Assembly (NCBI GenBank): GCA_947259315.1
Contig: CAMYLR010000009.1
Span: 81,124 to 145,123, forward strand
Length of the DNA stretch: 64,000 bases
Direction of reading: 5' to 3'
DNA from: an uncultured Gemmatimonadales bacterium
Lineage (GTDB): Bacteria > Gemmatimonadota > Gemmatimonadetes > JACCXV01 > JAHWKZ01
Part shown: one piece after another, positions 29,332 to 40,100 of the stretch
Numbering within the stretch: position 1 is the stretch's first letter
Layout of the letters: each line of letters starts with the position of its first letter
Position numbers and translations under genes: made by a program
The notes under the pieces: generated by a model
Told to the model about the DNA's origin: nothing
The model's input: the letters and a program-made list of their open reading frames with translations, nothing else
The model's database searches: none

Positions 29332-30171
29332 CTAGTGGGGGTGTCGGGTCAATTGAATAAACACGGCGGTCAACGTTGCGAAGATGTAGGCCTGGATGAA
29401 CGCGATAAGGATCTCCAGCAGATAGATAAAGATCGAGAAAGCGACCGCGATCGGCGCCACGAGGTAGCTGTGGATAATGAAGATGAGCCCCAGCAAGCTG
29501 AGGATCACGACGTGTCCGGCCGTCATGTTGGCGAACAGACGGACCATGAGCGCGAACGGCTTGGCGATGTGGCCGATTAGCTCGATCGGGATCATGACCG
29601 GAGCGAGCACGAGCGGTATGCCCTCCGGCATAAGCGAGCGAGCGTACTTCACCGGACCGTTGGCGGCGATCCCGCTGGCTTGGATCGCGCCGAACGAGAA
29701 CAGCGCCAGGACCCCTGTTACGGCCAGGTTGCCGGTCGCGGTGGCCCCAAAAGGCACCAGCCCCAACAGGTTCATGAACAGAATAAAGAAAAACAGCGTG
29801 GCGATGAACGGCACGTACGGCCGACCGTCCTCGCGGCCTATGTTGGCGTACACGATCTCGTCGCGAACGTATACGAAGAGCGCCTCGAACAAGTTGTAGA
29901 CGCCGGTATGGACACTCCCTCGGCGACGCGCCATCGGCAAGAAGATCAGCAACATGAGTGCTGCCGCGAGCCACATGTACACGGTGTACTTGGTGATCGA
30001 GACATCGAGTCCGAACAGCTCCCACTGCGGCAGGTGGAACGTCCCGATCGGCTCGAGCTCGAGGACATGCGAGTCGGCCAGGTGATGGACGACGTCGACG
30101 CCCTGCTCGCCGTGGGCGGCTTCGTCGGCGTGTTCGGCTCCATGTTGAATCGCGGTCGTGAATGCGGTCAT
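29332..30171 (-). CDS. atpB: ATP synthase F0 subunit a
   Basis: 279 residues. An N-terminal His/Glu/Asp-rich stretch (residues about 9-42, including HGAEHADEAAHGEQG) precedes the usual membrane helices. The essential Arg is in ALMVRLFANMTAGH, and the last helices contain LEILIAFIQAYIFATLTAVF. It forms the proton half-channels against the c-ring. It overlaps the atpI-like gene by 4 bases. Confidence 0.97.
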   Translation of the reverse strand: MTAFTTAIQHGAEHADEAAHGEQGVDVVHHLADSHVLELEPIGTFHLPQWELFGLDVSITKYTVYMWLAAALMLLIFLPMARRRGSVHTGVYNLFEALFVYVRDEIVYANIGREDGRPYVPFIATLFFFILFMNLLGLVPFGATATGNLAVTGVLALFSFGAIQASGIAANGPVKYARSLMPEGIPLVLAPVMIPIELIGHIAKPFALMVRLFANMTAGHVVILSLLGLIFIIHSYLVAPIAVAFSIFIYLLEILIAFIQAYIFATLTAVFIQLTRHPH

Positions 30172-30539
30172 GCCAGATTCCCGGTTCGATTCAAGTACAC
30201 GATCTCAACCGCGCCGAAAACGAAATGGGCGGCGACGATGGTTAGGAGTGCGACCGCCACGCTGACGTTCGTCGCGAACGCCAGGATGAGCGCGTATGCT
30301 AGCAGCCCGATGACTCGGGCGGCGAACCCGCCAAGCACGGCGATCATGAACTTGGTGTGGCCGCGGGTCACACTCCAACGAATCCAATGAAACCCGGCGA
30401 CCAAGCTAACGAAGGAGAAGCCGAGCCCGGCGAGCAGCCCGGCCTGACCACCGTCGAAACGATCGACCCACTGCCACGCCCCCGCGGCGACCGCCGCCAC
30501 GAGCACGGCGATGCCGCCGACAAAGCGCCAGTCGATCAC
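30168..30539 (-). CDS. atpI: ATP synthase subunit I-like membrane protein
   Basis: 123 residues with about four hydrophobic helices (residues about 5-25, 33-52, 65-88, 93-115). Position just before atpB, with 4-base overlaps on both sides, and length fit AtpI, thought to help c-ring assembly. The sequence itself is weakly conserved, so the name rests mainly on position and topology. Confidence 0.75.
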   Translation of the reverse strand: MIDWRFVGGIAVLVAAVAAGAWQWVDRFDGGQAGLLAGLGFSFVSLVAGFHWIRWSVTRGHTKFMIAVLGGFAARVIGLLAYALILAFATNVSVAVALLTIVAAHFVFGAVEIVYLNRTGNLA

Positions 30540-30790
30540 CCGTTGGCCTCTTCGTTCCCCGCCGACTTAGTTGCGGTCAAGCCTCGGTAGAGCCGCAAGA
30601 ACCCGCCGGCAGCGCCGACGAACGCTCCGACCAACGTCAGCAACGGTAGCGTTCCCAGTCGCCCATCCAGCCAGTATCCGATCCACAAGAACAGCAGGAC
30701 CGACAGCGCCCAGGTGAGCCCGTAGCCCGAGTAGCGCCCGATCTCCTGGATCGCGCGTTGGCGCTCGGACGAGGGTTCACGAGCCGTCAT
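30536..30790 (-). CDS. atpZ: AtpZ/AtpI family small membrane protein
   Basis: 84 residues, two membrane helices: TWALSVLLFLWIGYWLDGRLG and LLTLVGAFVGAAGGFLRLYR. The first-helix GYWLDGRLG pattern and the Gly-rich second helix match the AtpZ/putative F0F1-ATPase subunit family usually found first in atp operons, where it is linked to assembly or Mg/Ca transport. First gene of this ten-gene operon. Confidence 0.85.
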   Translation of the reverse strand: MTAREPSSERQRAIQEIGRYSGYGLTWALSVLLFLWIGYWLDGRLGTLPLLTLVGAFVGAAGGFLRLYRGLTATKSAGNEEANG

Positions 30791-30826
30791 GGAGCCTCTG
30801 TCGGGAGGGGCGACGTGCTTGTGAAA

Positions 30827-30855
30827 AAAGTAACAAGGCCTCGGTTGAGCGTCAA
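30827..30855 (-). promoter_or_regulatory. Possible promoter of the ATP synthase operon
   Basis: TTGACG (30855-30850, minus), a 17-base spacer and TACTTT (30832-30827) lie 37 bases before the ATG of atpZ. The -10 keeps the key T, A and final T only, so this is a moderate match. Confidence 0.45.
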
Positions 30856-30976
30856 CGAATGTCGGACCGATTTAGCGATCTACGGGTGCAATCGTTAATA
30901 TCTTCGCCCCCCGGAGCGTCTCAACCCTGAGCAGGCCAGCCAATTCAGCCCGATGCCTTTCAAGGAGGACGCGACG

Positions 30977-31615
30977 ATGAGAGTTCGATCGACACTCGCC
31001 GCGCTGGTCCTGGCGCTCCCCCTGGCGCTGGGCTGCAGTGACGAAAGTGACCTAAGCACAGGACCGGCCGGTGATCTGGCCGACCTCGAGCAACTCCAGA
31101 TATCGGCCAGCGAGATCGCGGCGAGCGAGTTCCTGGACGACCTTTCGGAAGAGGATAAGGCCGCCATCCGCGCAGCGCTGCAGGCGGCCCACGAACAGAT
31201 CCGGGCCATCATCGCACAGGTCCGCGCGGGCGAGCTGTCACGCGAAGAGGCACGGGTCCAGATCCAGGCCGTGCACGAGGAACTGATCGCCAAGCTGGCC
31301 GAGTTTCTGACCGATGACCAGATCGCTCGGCTGCTGGACCACCTGAGAGACCGGCGCGATGATCGACCGGATCTCGACCTCACGGAGGAGCAGCTGCGTC
31401 AGATTCAGGCGCTGCACGAGGAGTTCCGTCAGTTTGTGCGCGAGATCCGCGCGCGGGTCGAAAACGGTGACCTGGCGCCGGAAAAGGCGCGGCGGTTGGT
31501 GCGCGAGAAAGCGCAACAGACGAGGCGCGCGATCTGCGGCGTCCTGACCCCGGAACAGCAAGCCCAGGTGCGCTTCTGTCACTCGGATGTAGCGGTTGGG
31601 GATGTGTCGACCTAG
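30977..31615 (+). CDS. Lipoprotein with three LTxxQ (Spy/CpxP-like) motifs
   Basis: 212 residues from ATG 30977, with AAGGAGG upstream; an earlier in-frame codon at 30953 is less likely. The signal peptide ends in a lipobox (ALPLALG before Cys19). The mature part is almost wholly helical and charged, with three LTxxQ motifs (LTDDQ, LTEEQ, LTPEQ), each opening a basic or acidic amphipathic helix. LTxxQ defines the Spy/CpxP family of periplasmic chaperones and stress sensors, which normally have two copies. Two cysteines near the C-terminus (AICGVL, RFCHS) may pair. Its role as an envelope-stress chaperone is inferred. Confidence 0.8.
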   Translation: MRVRSTLAALVLALPLALGCSDESDLSTGPAGDLADLEQLQISASEIAASEFLDDLSEEDKAAIRAALQAAHEQIRAIIAQVRAGELSREEARVQIQAVHEELIAKLAEFLTDDQIARLLDHLRDRRDDRPDLDLTEEQLRQIQALHEEFRQFVREIRARVENGDLAPEKARRLVREKAQQTRRAICGVLTPEQQAQVRFCHSDVAVGDVST

Positions 31616-31624
31616 CTGAAGCTG

Positions 31625-32209
31625 CTACACAGCGGGATTATCGCGCGGCGGCGTGGGCGTTAGCCCGCGCCGTTTGCTTTCGGGCCTTCCCCTCTTGAGT
31701 GAGTCGTCGATCGACTCGCGGATGGCGCGCCTTACATCGTTGATCCGCTCCGCGTTAGCCGACATGAGCAGGGTGCAAGAGAAGACACCCTGAAAGTGGG
31801 TCGGGGCGAGGAGTACCAGTAGCCGCTCGCCGGTGTTGATCCCCATATCGTCCCGGTTCTTATCGTACCAATAGTGGATCGTGATCTCGTCACCGGGCGC
31901 CATCGGGTCGGCGTGCAGCCAACGCACCAAGATCGGATCTGCCGTTCGCACCTTTAGCCAGCAGTAGGTGACGTTGCCGCTGACCCCGGGTCGTGGGTCC
32001 GGCGTGTTGCAGACAGGTGAGTCAGAGGCCTCGACCACTGCGATCGCGAATTGATTTGGCCACGTTGAACGGAGATACGCGATGTGGTCTGCCAGGTCGT
32101 TCCCCGGCGAGAGCCGGAGCACGTGATCAGCCTGGGAGTGCGCAGCGGTCGGGCCGAGCAGGCCCAACCCAAGCCATAGCGTAAGCGCGCGGGCGAGCTT
32201 GGGCTTCAT
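31625..32209 (-). CDS. Exported protein of unknown function
   Basis: 194 residues from ATG 32209, which has a G-rich ribosome binding site 4 bases upstream. A signal peptide (about residues 1-26, ending AAHSQA) marks it for export. The mature domain has two cysteines that could pair (VCNTP, TYCWLK), a stretch ITIHYWYDKNRDDMGIN, and a basic C-terminal tail (LKRGRPESKRRG). I do not recognise the family. It converges on the LTxxQ lipoprotein gene with 9 bases between the stops. Confidence 0.7.
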   Translation of the reverse strand: MKPKLARALTLWLGLGLLGPTAAHSQADHVLRLSPGNDLADHIAYLRSTWPNQFAIAVVEASDSPVCNTPDPRPGVSGNVTYCWLKVRTADPILVRWLHADPMAPGDEITIHYWYDKNRDDMGINTGERLLVLLAPTHFQGVFSCTLLMSANAERINDVRRAIRESIDDSLKRGRPESKRRGLTPTPPRDNPAV

Positions 32210-32264
32210 TTGCCCCCTAAAACGGCAAGCCGCGTGCCGAAGTTCGAGCCTCTGCGGGGCCTGA

Positions 32265-33089
32265 GTGACGGGGTATCTTCCCGTCGTGGTCATTGGAGGC
32301 AGCGACTATTACGACAAAACTCCAGCCGCGGCCGCGCGGTACGACGCGCTCCACGCGACTCAGACCGAAGACACCGCTTTCTACGTCGAGGAAGCACAGA
32401 ACCACGGCGCACCGGTGCTCGAGATCGGGTGCGGCACGGGGCGAGTGACGCAGGCGATCGCCGAAGCCGGCGTTCGTGTCGTGGGCATCGATTCGAGCGC
32501 GCATATGTTGGAGGTGGCGGCGAGCAAGCGAAGCCGGGTGCCGGATGACGTCCGGAAGCGGATCGCCCTGGTGCGCGGTGATATGAGGCGGTTCGCGTTT
32601 CGGCGGACTTTCGCGCAGGTCCTAATGCCGTACCGTGTGTTTCAGTCGATGCTCGAGGTTGGTGATCAGTTGGCAGCGCTGGCCGCGATTCGATCTGCGC
32701 TGGTATCTAAAGGTCGACTGGTGTTTAACGTCTTTGATCCACGCGTCGACCTGCTCGCCGGAGATGACCACGACCCGCTCCCGGTGCAGGACTCTGGCCG
32801 CGAGTACCGCGACGACCGTGGTCGGGTACGCGAGCGGTTCACCGTACGCTACGACCTGCCCGCCCAGTTGCTTGACGTGACGTTCATCTATGAGCGGTTG
32901 GATAACGCCGGCGTGGTCGTTGCGAGGGATTTCGAGCCGCTGAGGTTACGTTACTTTCACCGATTCGAGATTGAACACTTGCTGCATCGAGCGGGTTATG
33001 AGATTGAGGCGCTGTACGGAGGGTGGGAGCGACAGCCGTTCGACCGGAACGGCCAAGAGATGATCTGGATCGCGCGAAGGAGTGATTGA
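32265..33089 (+). CDS. Class I SAM-dependent methyltransferase
   Basis: About 274 residues from GTG 32265; GTG 32286 would also fit and gives a product starting near the conserved YYDK segment. SAM-binding motif I is VLEIGCGTGRVTQAIAEAG, motif II is VVGIDSS, and a post-I acidic region GDMRRF follows. A long insert after GRLVFNVFDPRVDLL and an all-beta C-terminal part (FEIEHLLHRAGYEIEALYGG) are typical of small-molecule methyltransferases of this group. Substrate unknown. It sits directly before moxR. Confidence 0.85.
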   Translation: MTGYLPVVVIGGSDYYDKTPAAAARYDALHATQTEDTAFYVEEAQNHGAPVLEIGCGTGRVTQAIAEAGVRVVGIDSSAHMLEVAASKRSRVPDDVRKRIALVRGDMRRFAFRRTFAQVLMPYRVFQSMLEVGDQLAALAAIRSALVSKGRLVFNVFDPRVDLLAGDDHDPLPVQDSGREYRDDRGRVRERFTVRYDLPAQLLDVTFIYERLDNAGVVVARDFEPLRLRYFHRFEIEHLLHRAGYEIEALYGGWERQPFDRNGQEMIWIARRSD

Positions 33090-33091
33090 CA

Positions 33092-34120
<1,029 letters not shown>

Positions 34121-34122
34121 CG

Positions 34123-35070
34123 ATGGGTCCGGTCGCCCCGCTCAAACCGCCTACGCCCGAGCCGGCGCTCCTTCCGCCAGCCGAGCTGCTCGCCCTGGGC
34201 GGTCTCGACCTGGTATCCCGGCTCGTCGTTGATGGCTACCTGAGCGGTCGACATCGGAGCCCGAACCGAGGTGGGTCTCTCGAGTTCGCCGAGCATCGTC
34301 CCTATGTTCGCGGCGATGATTTGCGGCGTGTCGACTGGAAGGTGTACGGCCGCACCGATCGTTTCTTCATCCGCCAAAGCGACGCCGAAACGAACCTCCG
34401 CGCCACGCTGGCGATCGATGCCAGCGCGTCGATGGGTTTTGGTGCTGGCGGGCGGCCGACGAAATGGGCGTACGGCCGCGCGGTTGCGGCTGCACTCGCG
34501 CATTTGCTGTTGTCCCAGCACGACGGGGTCGGGCTGGCGGTTTTTGACGCCGAGCTGAAGGCGTTTTTGCCGCCGCGCGCGACCCAAGCGCAGCGCAGTC
34601 GGGTCCTGGAGGCCCTCGAGGGGCTCGAGCCGGCTGGTGAGACCGAGCCCGCCGACCCATTCCGGCAACTGGCCGAGCGGCTGCCGCAACGCGGGTTGCT
34701 GGTTCTGATCTCGGACTTGCTCGGCCCCCCGGAGGCCTTTCTCCCCGGGCTTCGGTACTTCCGGCAGCGGAAGCACGAGGTGGTCGTGTTTCATGTCCTC
34801 GACCCGGTCGAGCGCACGCTCAGTGGTTTCGGCGAGACCGGCGCCCTGGCGGACGTCGAGACTGGGCGAGTCGTGCGCGGCACCCCGGCGGCGTTGGCCA
34901 AGGGGTATCGCGAGGAGTTGGCCGCCCTCGAGGCCACCTACCGAGCTCAGGCCCACGATCGGGGCTTCGATTTCGTATCGTTGAGTACCGACGAGCCGTT
35001 GGGCGCGGCGCTCGCGCGGTACCTGCACGGCCGCCGTGTAACGCTGCCTTCACCCACCGTAACCCGTTGA
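34123..35070 (+). CDS. DUF58 domain protein
   Basis: 315 residues. The DUF58 signature FAEHRPYVRGDDLRRVDWKV and RFFIRQSDAE are near residues 50-90, followed by a VWA-like fold (LAIDASASMGFG) with an intact DxSxS metal site, and a C-terminal FDFVSLSTDEP segment. It works with MoxR and membrane VWA proteins in a poorly defined envelope or stress pathway. It starts 2 bases after moxR. Cytoplasmic in appearance. Confidence 0.93.
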   Translation: MGPVAPLKPPTPEPALLPPAELLALGGLDLVSRLVVDGYLSGRHRSPNRGGSLEFAEHRPYVRGDDLRRVDWKVYGRTDRFFIRQSDAETNLRATLAIDASASMGFGAGGRPTKWAYGRAVAAALAHLLLSQHDGVGLAVFDAELKAFLPPRATQAQRSRVLEALEGLEPAGETEPADPFRQLAERLPQRGLLVLISDLLGPPEAFLPGLRYFRQRKHEVVVFHVLDPVERTLSGFGETGALADVETGRVVRGTPAALAKGYREELAALEATYRAQAHDRGFDFVSLSTDEPLGAALARYLHGRRVTLPSPTVTR

Positions 35071-35125
35071 CAGTTACCCTAGTTACTCCTTTTAAACGAA
35101 AGGGGCCGGAAGGGCGGCGATAGGG

Positions 35126-37084
35126 GTGCGTTTCCTTGCTCCCTACGCGCTTCTGGCGCTGCCGTTGGCGCTCGTGCCGCTCTGGCTCGCGTGGCGCTCC
35201 CAGCGATCACAGTCGCCGACCCGCTTCTCGTCGGTGTATCTGGTCGAGCGGGCTCGCCTGGAGCCGACGCGGCACATCTTGACTCGCTCGCGCTGGGTCG
35301 AGTTGCTCCGCGCGCTGGTCATCGGGCTCCTGATCGTGGCGGCGGCGCGTCCCGTCGGCCCCGGGGCCGGCGGTCCCGAGTCCCACTTCCCGACCCAACT
35401 GGTCGTCGCGGTCGATGTCTCAGCCAGCGCGGGTCAGCGCCGCGAGGGCGTGACCGCGTGGTCGGCTATCGAGGTCTGGGCCGACAGCTTGCTGGCGATG
35501 GTAGGTCCTGACGACGAGGCTGCGTTGGCGGCGGTTGCCGACGGGATCGTCGGTTGGTGGGATGGGCCATCGGAAGCGTTGCGGAGACAACTCAGGACGC
35601 TGGGCCCGACGGCTCGGGCGAGCGACTGGCCGCGGACGTTGTCTGCGTTAGCGGGACGGCTGGAGGGGAGTGGAGAGGCGTATCTGCTGACCGATGGAGC
35701 CCGCGGGCCGGGCGGTCCGTTGGCCGGCGAGGGGCAGGTCGACCCCGTCGACGGGTCGTCGGTCGGTCACCGGGTCATCCGCACGTGGCGGCCCGGTCCA
35801 GGTGTGAACCGGGGTCTGATCGCCGCTCAGCCAGAGGCCGGCGGCGAGGTGGCGCTTAGGGCCCGAACCTGGGGGCAGGAGGACCCGCGTTCGGTCGTTG
35901 CCGGCCAACTGGCCGGTGATCAGGTGATCGATGGGCAGCCCATTCCGGCAGATGGGAGTTTTGGGGCGGCGCGATGGGCGGTTGGGGACACCGTGACCTT
36001 CGCCCTGCTGGGGTCGGATCGGCTGGCGGCCGATGATCGGCTGTACATGGCCCGCGGCGGGCCGCGTGGTGTCTACAAGGTGACGCGGTGGGCACCACCG
36101 GATGAGCCACCCGAGTCGGGCACGCTGTTCTGGGAAGCGGCGCTGGCGGCGGCGCCACGGGCGCCGCAGGTCGAGCAGACCGGCTCGCTGGCCGAGCTCG
36201 CTGACGGGGCGCCCGATCTGGCGCTCCTGCCGCTGCGAAGCTACCGCACCGACCAGGCGGCACTGCTGGCCGAGCTCGCGAGGGGTGGAACGCGACTCCT
36301 GTTCGCCCCCAGCTGCCCCGATCCAGCGTGTATCCCCGATGGCGATTGGCTGCCCAGCGGTGCACTGACCACACCGGCGCTCGCGTGGAGGTTGGCTCCC
36401 GCCGAGCGACGGGCCCGGCTGGCGGGCGAGCCGACCGCCGTCCAAGCCCCGGTTGTCGTTCCAGATCACTTGCTGGCTCGTGTGCCAGTCCGACCGGCGA
36501 TCAACATCGCGCCGATCGCTTCCGATTGGCGCTGGGAGCTGGCCACCGGCGCTCCGGCGTTGTGGGTCAGGGGCTCGGTGGCGGTCTGGCTGGTGCCGTT
36601 CGGTCCACCGGTGAGCCGAATCGGCACGACACCGGTCTTCGCGCTGGTGGCCGACGCCGTTATGGCGGCGTGGGACCCACGATGGCGGACCGCCACTGGT
36701 AGCCTGCGGCCGGGTCAGTCGGTGCAGCTCGGGTCGGCCGGTGGGACGGTCATGGGCCCGATGCATGTCGCACCACTTGTCCGTTGGGAAGTCCCGCCCG
36801 GGGGACCCGGGCCGAGTCTCGAGCGAGTCGGGCTCTACCGAGTAGACGGTGAACGGACGAGCTTTGTAGCGGTCAACGGAGAATCGGACGAAGGTGACCT
36901 CACGCCGATCGACCCCGATGCCTGGGAGGCAGCCTGGGGCGTCACGCCGGTGAACGATGACGCGTGGCGGGGAGCGCTGTTTCCGCGTCGACGCGGACCA
37001 GAGCTGCGGTCCTGGTTTCTGGCGCTGGCGCTCGTCGGCCTGGCCCTCGAGGCGTTCTTGAGGCGCCGGGTTCTTAATAAATAG
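35126..37084 (+). CDS. BatA-like membrane protein with VWA domain
   Basis: 652 residues from GTG 35126. Two N-terminal hydrophobic helices (residues about 3-25 and 55-75) are of the BatA N-terminal type (FLAPYALLALPLALVPLWLAWR). A VWA domain with DVSASAG metal site begins near residue 95, a long extracytoplasmic region without clear family follows (two Cys in APSCPDPACIP), and a C-terminal membrane helix (FLALALVGLALEAFL) ends the protein. It completes a MoxR-DUF58-BatA set, with no BatB, BatC or BatD gene adjacent. mfd starts 18 bases downstream. Confidence 0.85.
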   Translation: MRFLAPYALLALPLALVPLWLAWRSQRSQSPTRFSSVYLVERARLEPTRHILTRSRWVELLRALVIGLLIVAAARPVGPGAGGPESHFPTQLVVAVDVSASAGQRREGVTAWSAIEVWADSLLAMVGPDDEAALAAVADGIVGWWDGPSEALRRQLRTLGPTARASDWPRTLSALAGRLEGSGEAYLLTDGARGPGGPLAGEGQVDPVDGSSVGHRVIRTWRPGPGVNRGLIAAQPEAGGEVALRARTWGQEDPRSVVAGQLAGDQVIDGQPIPADGSFGAARWAVGDTVTFALLGSDRLAADDRLYMARGGPRGVYKVTRWAPPDEPPESGTLFWEAALAAAPRAPQVEQTGSLAELADGAPDLALLPLRSYRTDQAALLAELARGGTRLLFAPSCPDPACIPDGDWLPSGALTTPALAWRLAPAERRARLAGEPTAVQAPVVVPDHLLARVPVRPAINIAPIASDWRWELATGAPALWVRGSVAVWLVPFGPPVSRIGTTPVFALVADAVMAAWDPRWRTATGSLRPGQSVQLGSAGGTVMGPMHVAPLVRWEVPPGGPGPSLERVGLYRVDGERTSFVAVNGESDEGDLTPIDPDAWEAAWGVTPVNDDAWRGALFPRRRGPELRSWFLALALVGLALEAFLRRRVLNK

Positions 37085-37102
37085 AGTTGTAGAAGGTCGA
37101 TC

Positions 37103-40100
37103 ATGCGCATCCCGGCGATCGCTACTCGGTTCCGCGCCTCGCCCAGCTATCGCGCCGTCCGTCGCGCGCTGGCGTCTGGTGGCTCGGTACACGCGAGCAA
37201 CCTGGCCGGCTCGAGCAAAGCGGTTCTCGCGGCCGCAGTCGCCGAGGATCTATCGGCGCCGGTGCTGGTGCTGACCGCTTCCACCGACACAGCCGAAACA
37301 TGGGCTACCGATCTCGAGGCGCTGGCCGGTGAGAGTAACGTTGGTCTCTTCCCGCAATGGGAGATCCTGCCGTACGAGGATCGGTCACCGCAGCGAGAGA
37401 TCGAGGGTCAGCGCCTCGAGTTTCTGGTTGGCCTGCTTGAACGAACGATCGCAATTGGGGTGGCGCCGGCGCGCGCAGTAGCGCAGCAAGTGTTGGCGCC
37501 GGCCGCGCTCAATACACGGATCGCGCGGCTCGCTACCGGTGGGCGCGTCGATCTCGAGGACCTCGCTCGGCGGCTCACTGAAATGGGCTTCGAGCGCGAA
37601 GCGATGGTCGCCGACGTCGGCACGTTCAGCGTCCGTGGTGGTATCGTCGACGTCTTTAGCTACCGCTACTCGCACCCGGTCCGGATCGAGTTGGCTGACG
37701 ACGAGATCGCCTCGATCCGGTCGTTTGATTTGGCCACTCAGCGTTCGGTGGAGCCGCTCGACCGAGTCGAGATCCTGCCGGCTCGCGAACGCACCGATTC
37801 GGAATCCGCCGACGAGCCTGACGGAGCTTCAGCCGCCAGTCACGACCTCAGACCGGTGGCCGATTACCTGCACCCCGATTGTGTGATCGTCGTCGACGAG
37901 CCGGAACGCGTAACGGCGGCGCTGGAAAGTGGCTGGGAAGAGGTCGTGCGCCGGTTCAATGAAGCCGACGATGATCGATCGCTCCGTCCGCCGGACGAGT
38001 TGTACCTCGACCCAGCAGGGGTGGAGCGCTCTATCGCTTCGTTTCGCCGGCTCGATGTCGAAGCCTTGCACATGGCGGATCCCAAGGGTGGTGCAGCCGC
38101 GACCCGATTCGGGACCCGCGAACCCGACCCCATTCAAAGATCGGTACCGCGGCTGATCGAGTTGCTGCGCGACGATCTCGCCGGCAGTGGGCAACCGGTC
38201 ATACTGTGTGACAACTGGGGCCAACTCGAGCGGCTTGCGGAGCTGCTGCCGACCGATCTCGAAGCGGTGACACTCGACGTCGGCGCGCTAAACGGTGGTT
38301 TTGTCGATCGTGATGTCGGCCTGGCGGTCTATACCGACCACGAGATCTTTGACCGCCGCCGCCGTCCGCGCCGCCGCAGGCGCTACGCTTCGGCGCCAGC
38401 CGAACTCCACCTCACCGAAGTCGCGGCGGGTGATTTCTTGGTGCACCTCGATTACGGCGTCGGCCGCTACACCGGGCTCGAGCGACTGCGTCTCGCAGAC
38501 CACGGTGAGGTCGAGGCGCTACGACTCGAGTACGACGCCGGCGAGGTTCTATATGTACCCGTCGAGCAGATCGGACGGGTCGAGAAGTTCAGCAGCCCCG
38601 AGGGAACGGTGCCGTCGCTCCATCGACTGTCGTCCCCGCGCTGGGAACGGCAGAAGGCCCGCACGAGGGCGGCGATCGCCGAGCTCACCGAGGAGCTCCT
38701 CCAGCTCCACGCCAAGCGCGAGTTGGCGCTTGGATTCGGGTTTGGCGCCGACACCGATTGGCAACGCGACATGGAAGCCGCGTTTGTCTACGAGGATACG
38801 CCCGACCAGCGAGCGGCGACGGAAGCGGTCAAGCGCGACATGGAAAGACCACGGCCGATGGACCGGTTGATCTGTGGCGACGTGGGCTACGGGAAGACCG
38901 AGGTCGCGATTCGGGCAGCGTTCAAGGCGGTCCAGGACACCAAACAGGTCGCGGTGTTGGCGCCGACGACGGTGCTCGCCGCCCAGCACCTCGAAACTTT
39001 CGGCGAGCGGCTGGCTGATTACCCAGTCAAGATCGGAATGCTGTCGCGATTCAACACACCGTCCGAGAATCGCAGCGTGATCGAAGAGCTGCGAACAGGC
39101 AGGCTGGACATCGTGATCGGCACGCACCGGCTGCTGTCGAGCGATGTCGTGTTCGCGGATCTCGGGCTCATCGTCGTCGACGAGGAGCAACGCTTCGGGG
39201 TCCGGCACAAGGAGCGACTTCGTGCGCTCAAGACGAGCGTTGATGTGCTGACGCTATCGGCGACACCGATACCGCGCACGATGCAGATGAGTCTCATGGG
39301 CCTGCGTGAGATGAGCTTGATCGAGACGCCGCCGCGAGACCGAACCCCGATCGTGACGTGGGTCGCTCTTTACAACGAGGAGCTGATCGCCGAAGCGATC
39401 CGGCGCGAGGTCGATCGTGGCGGCCAGGTGTTCTTCGTCCACAATCGTGTGCAGACGATCGACGCCACTCGGCGCCGGCTCGAGCGACTAGTGCCCGACC
39501 TGCGGCTGGCGATCGCCCACGGGCAACTTCCCGGTCACGAGCTCGAAACGGTGATGATGCGGTTTTTCCGAGGCGAGATCGACGTGCTGGTGACGACGGC
39601 GATCATCGAGTCCGGGCTCGATGTTCCGACCGCCAACACGATCATCGTCGATCGCGCCGATCGCTTCGGCCTGGCCGACCTGTACCAGCTTCGGGGGCGG
39701 GTTGGCCGCTCGCACCATCGAGCTTACTGCTACTTGCTTTCGTTACCGCGCCGAGCGATGACACGCGACGCCGAACGACGGCTCAAGGTGATCGAGGAGC
39801 ACACCGATCTTGGGGCCGGATATCGGATCGCGCTGCACGACTTGGAGATGCGCGGCGCGGGGGATTTGTTGGGCGCCGATCAGTCCGGCTTCATCGCCGC
39901 CGTCGGGTTCGAGACGTACCTGCGGTTGCTCGAAGAGACCGTGCGCGACCTCAAGGGCGAGGACGAGAAGGCCACCGCTCCACCGGAGCTAGTCTTCGAT
40001 GGGGACGCGTACCTGCCCGCGGAGTACGTTCCCGACGACCAGCAGAAGCTGGCTCTCTATCGCCGGCTGGCTCGACTCCGCGAGGTGGGAGCGATCGCCG

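Noticed and set aside
29469-29477. Perfect DnaA box (TGTGGATAA) inside atpB
   Set aside because: A single box in coding sequence; one such match is expected by chance in 64 kb on two strands.
35648-37192. 514-residue minus-strand open frame over the BatA-like gene
   Set aside because: Composition dominated by Arg/Pro/Gln; the plus-strand gene has membrane helices and a VWA motif.
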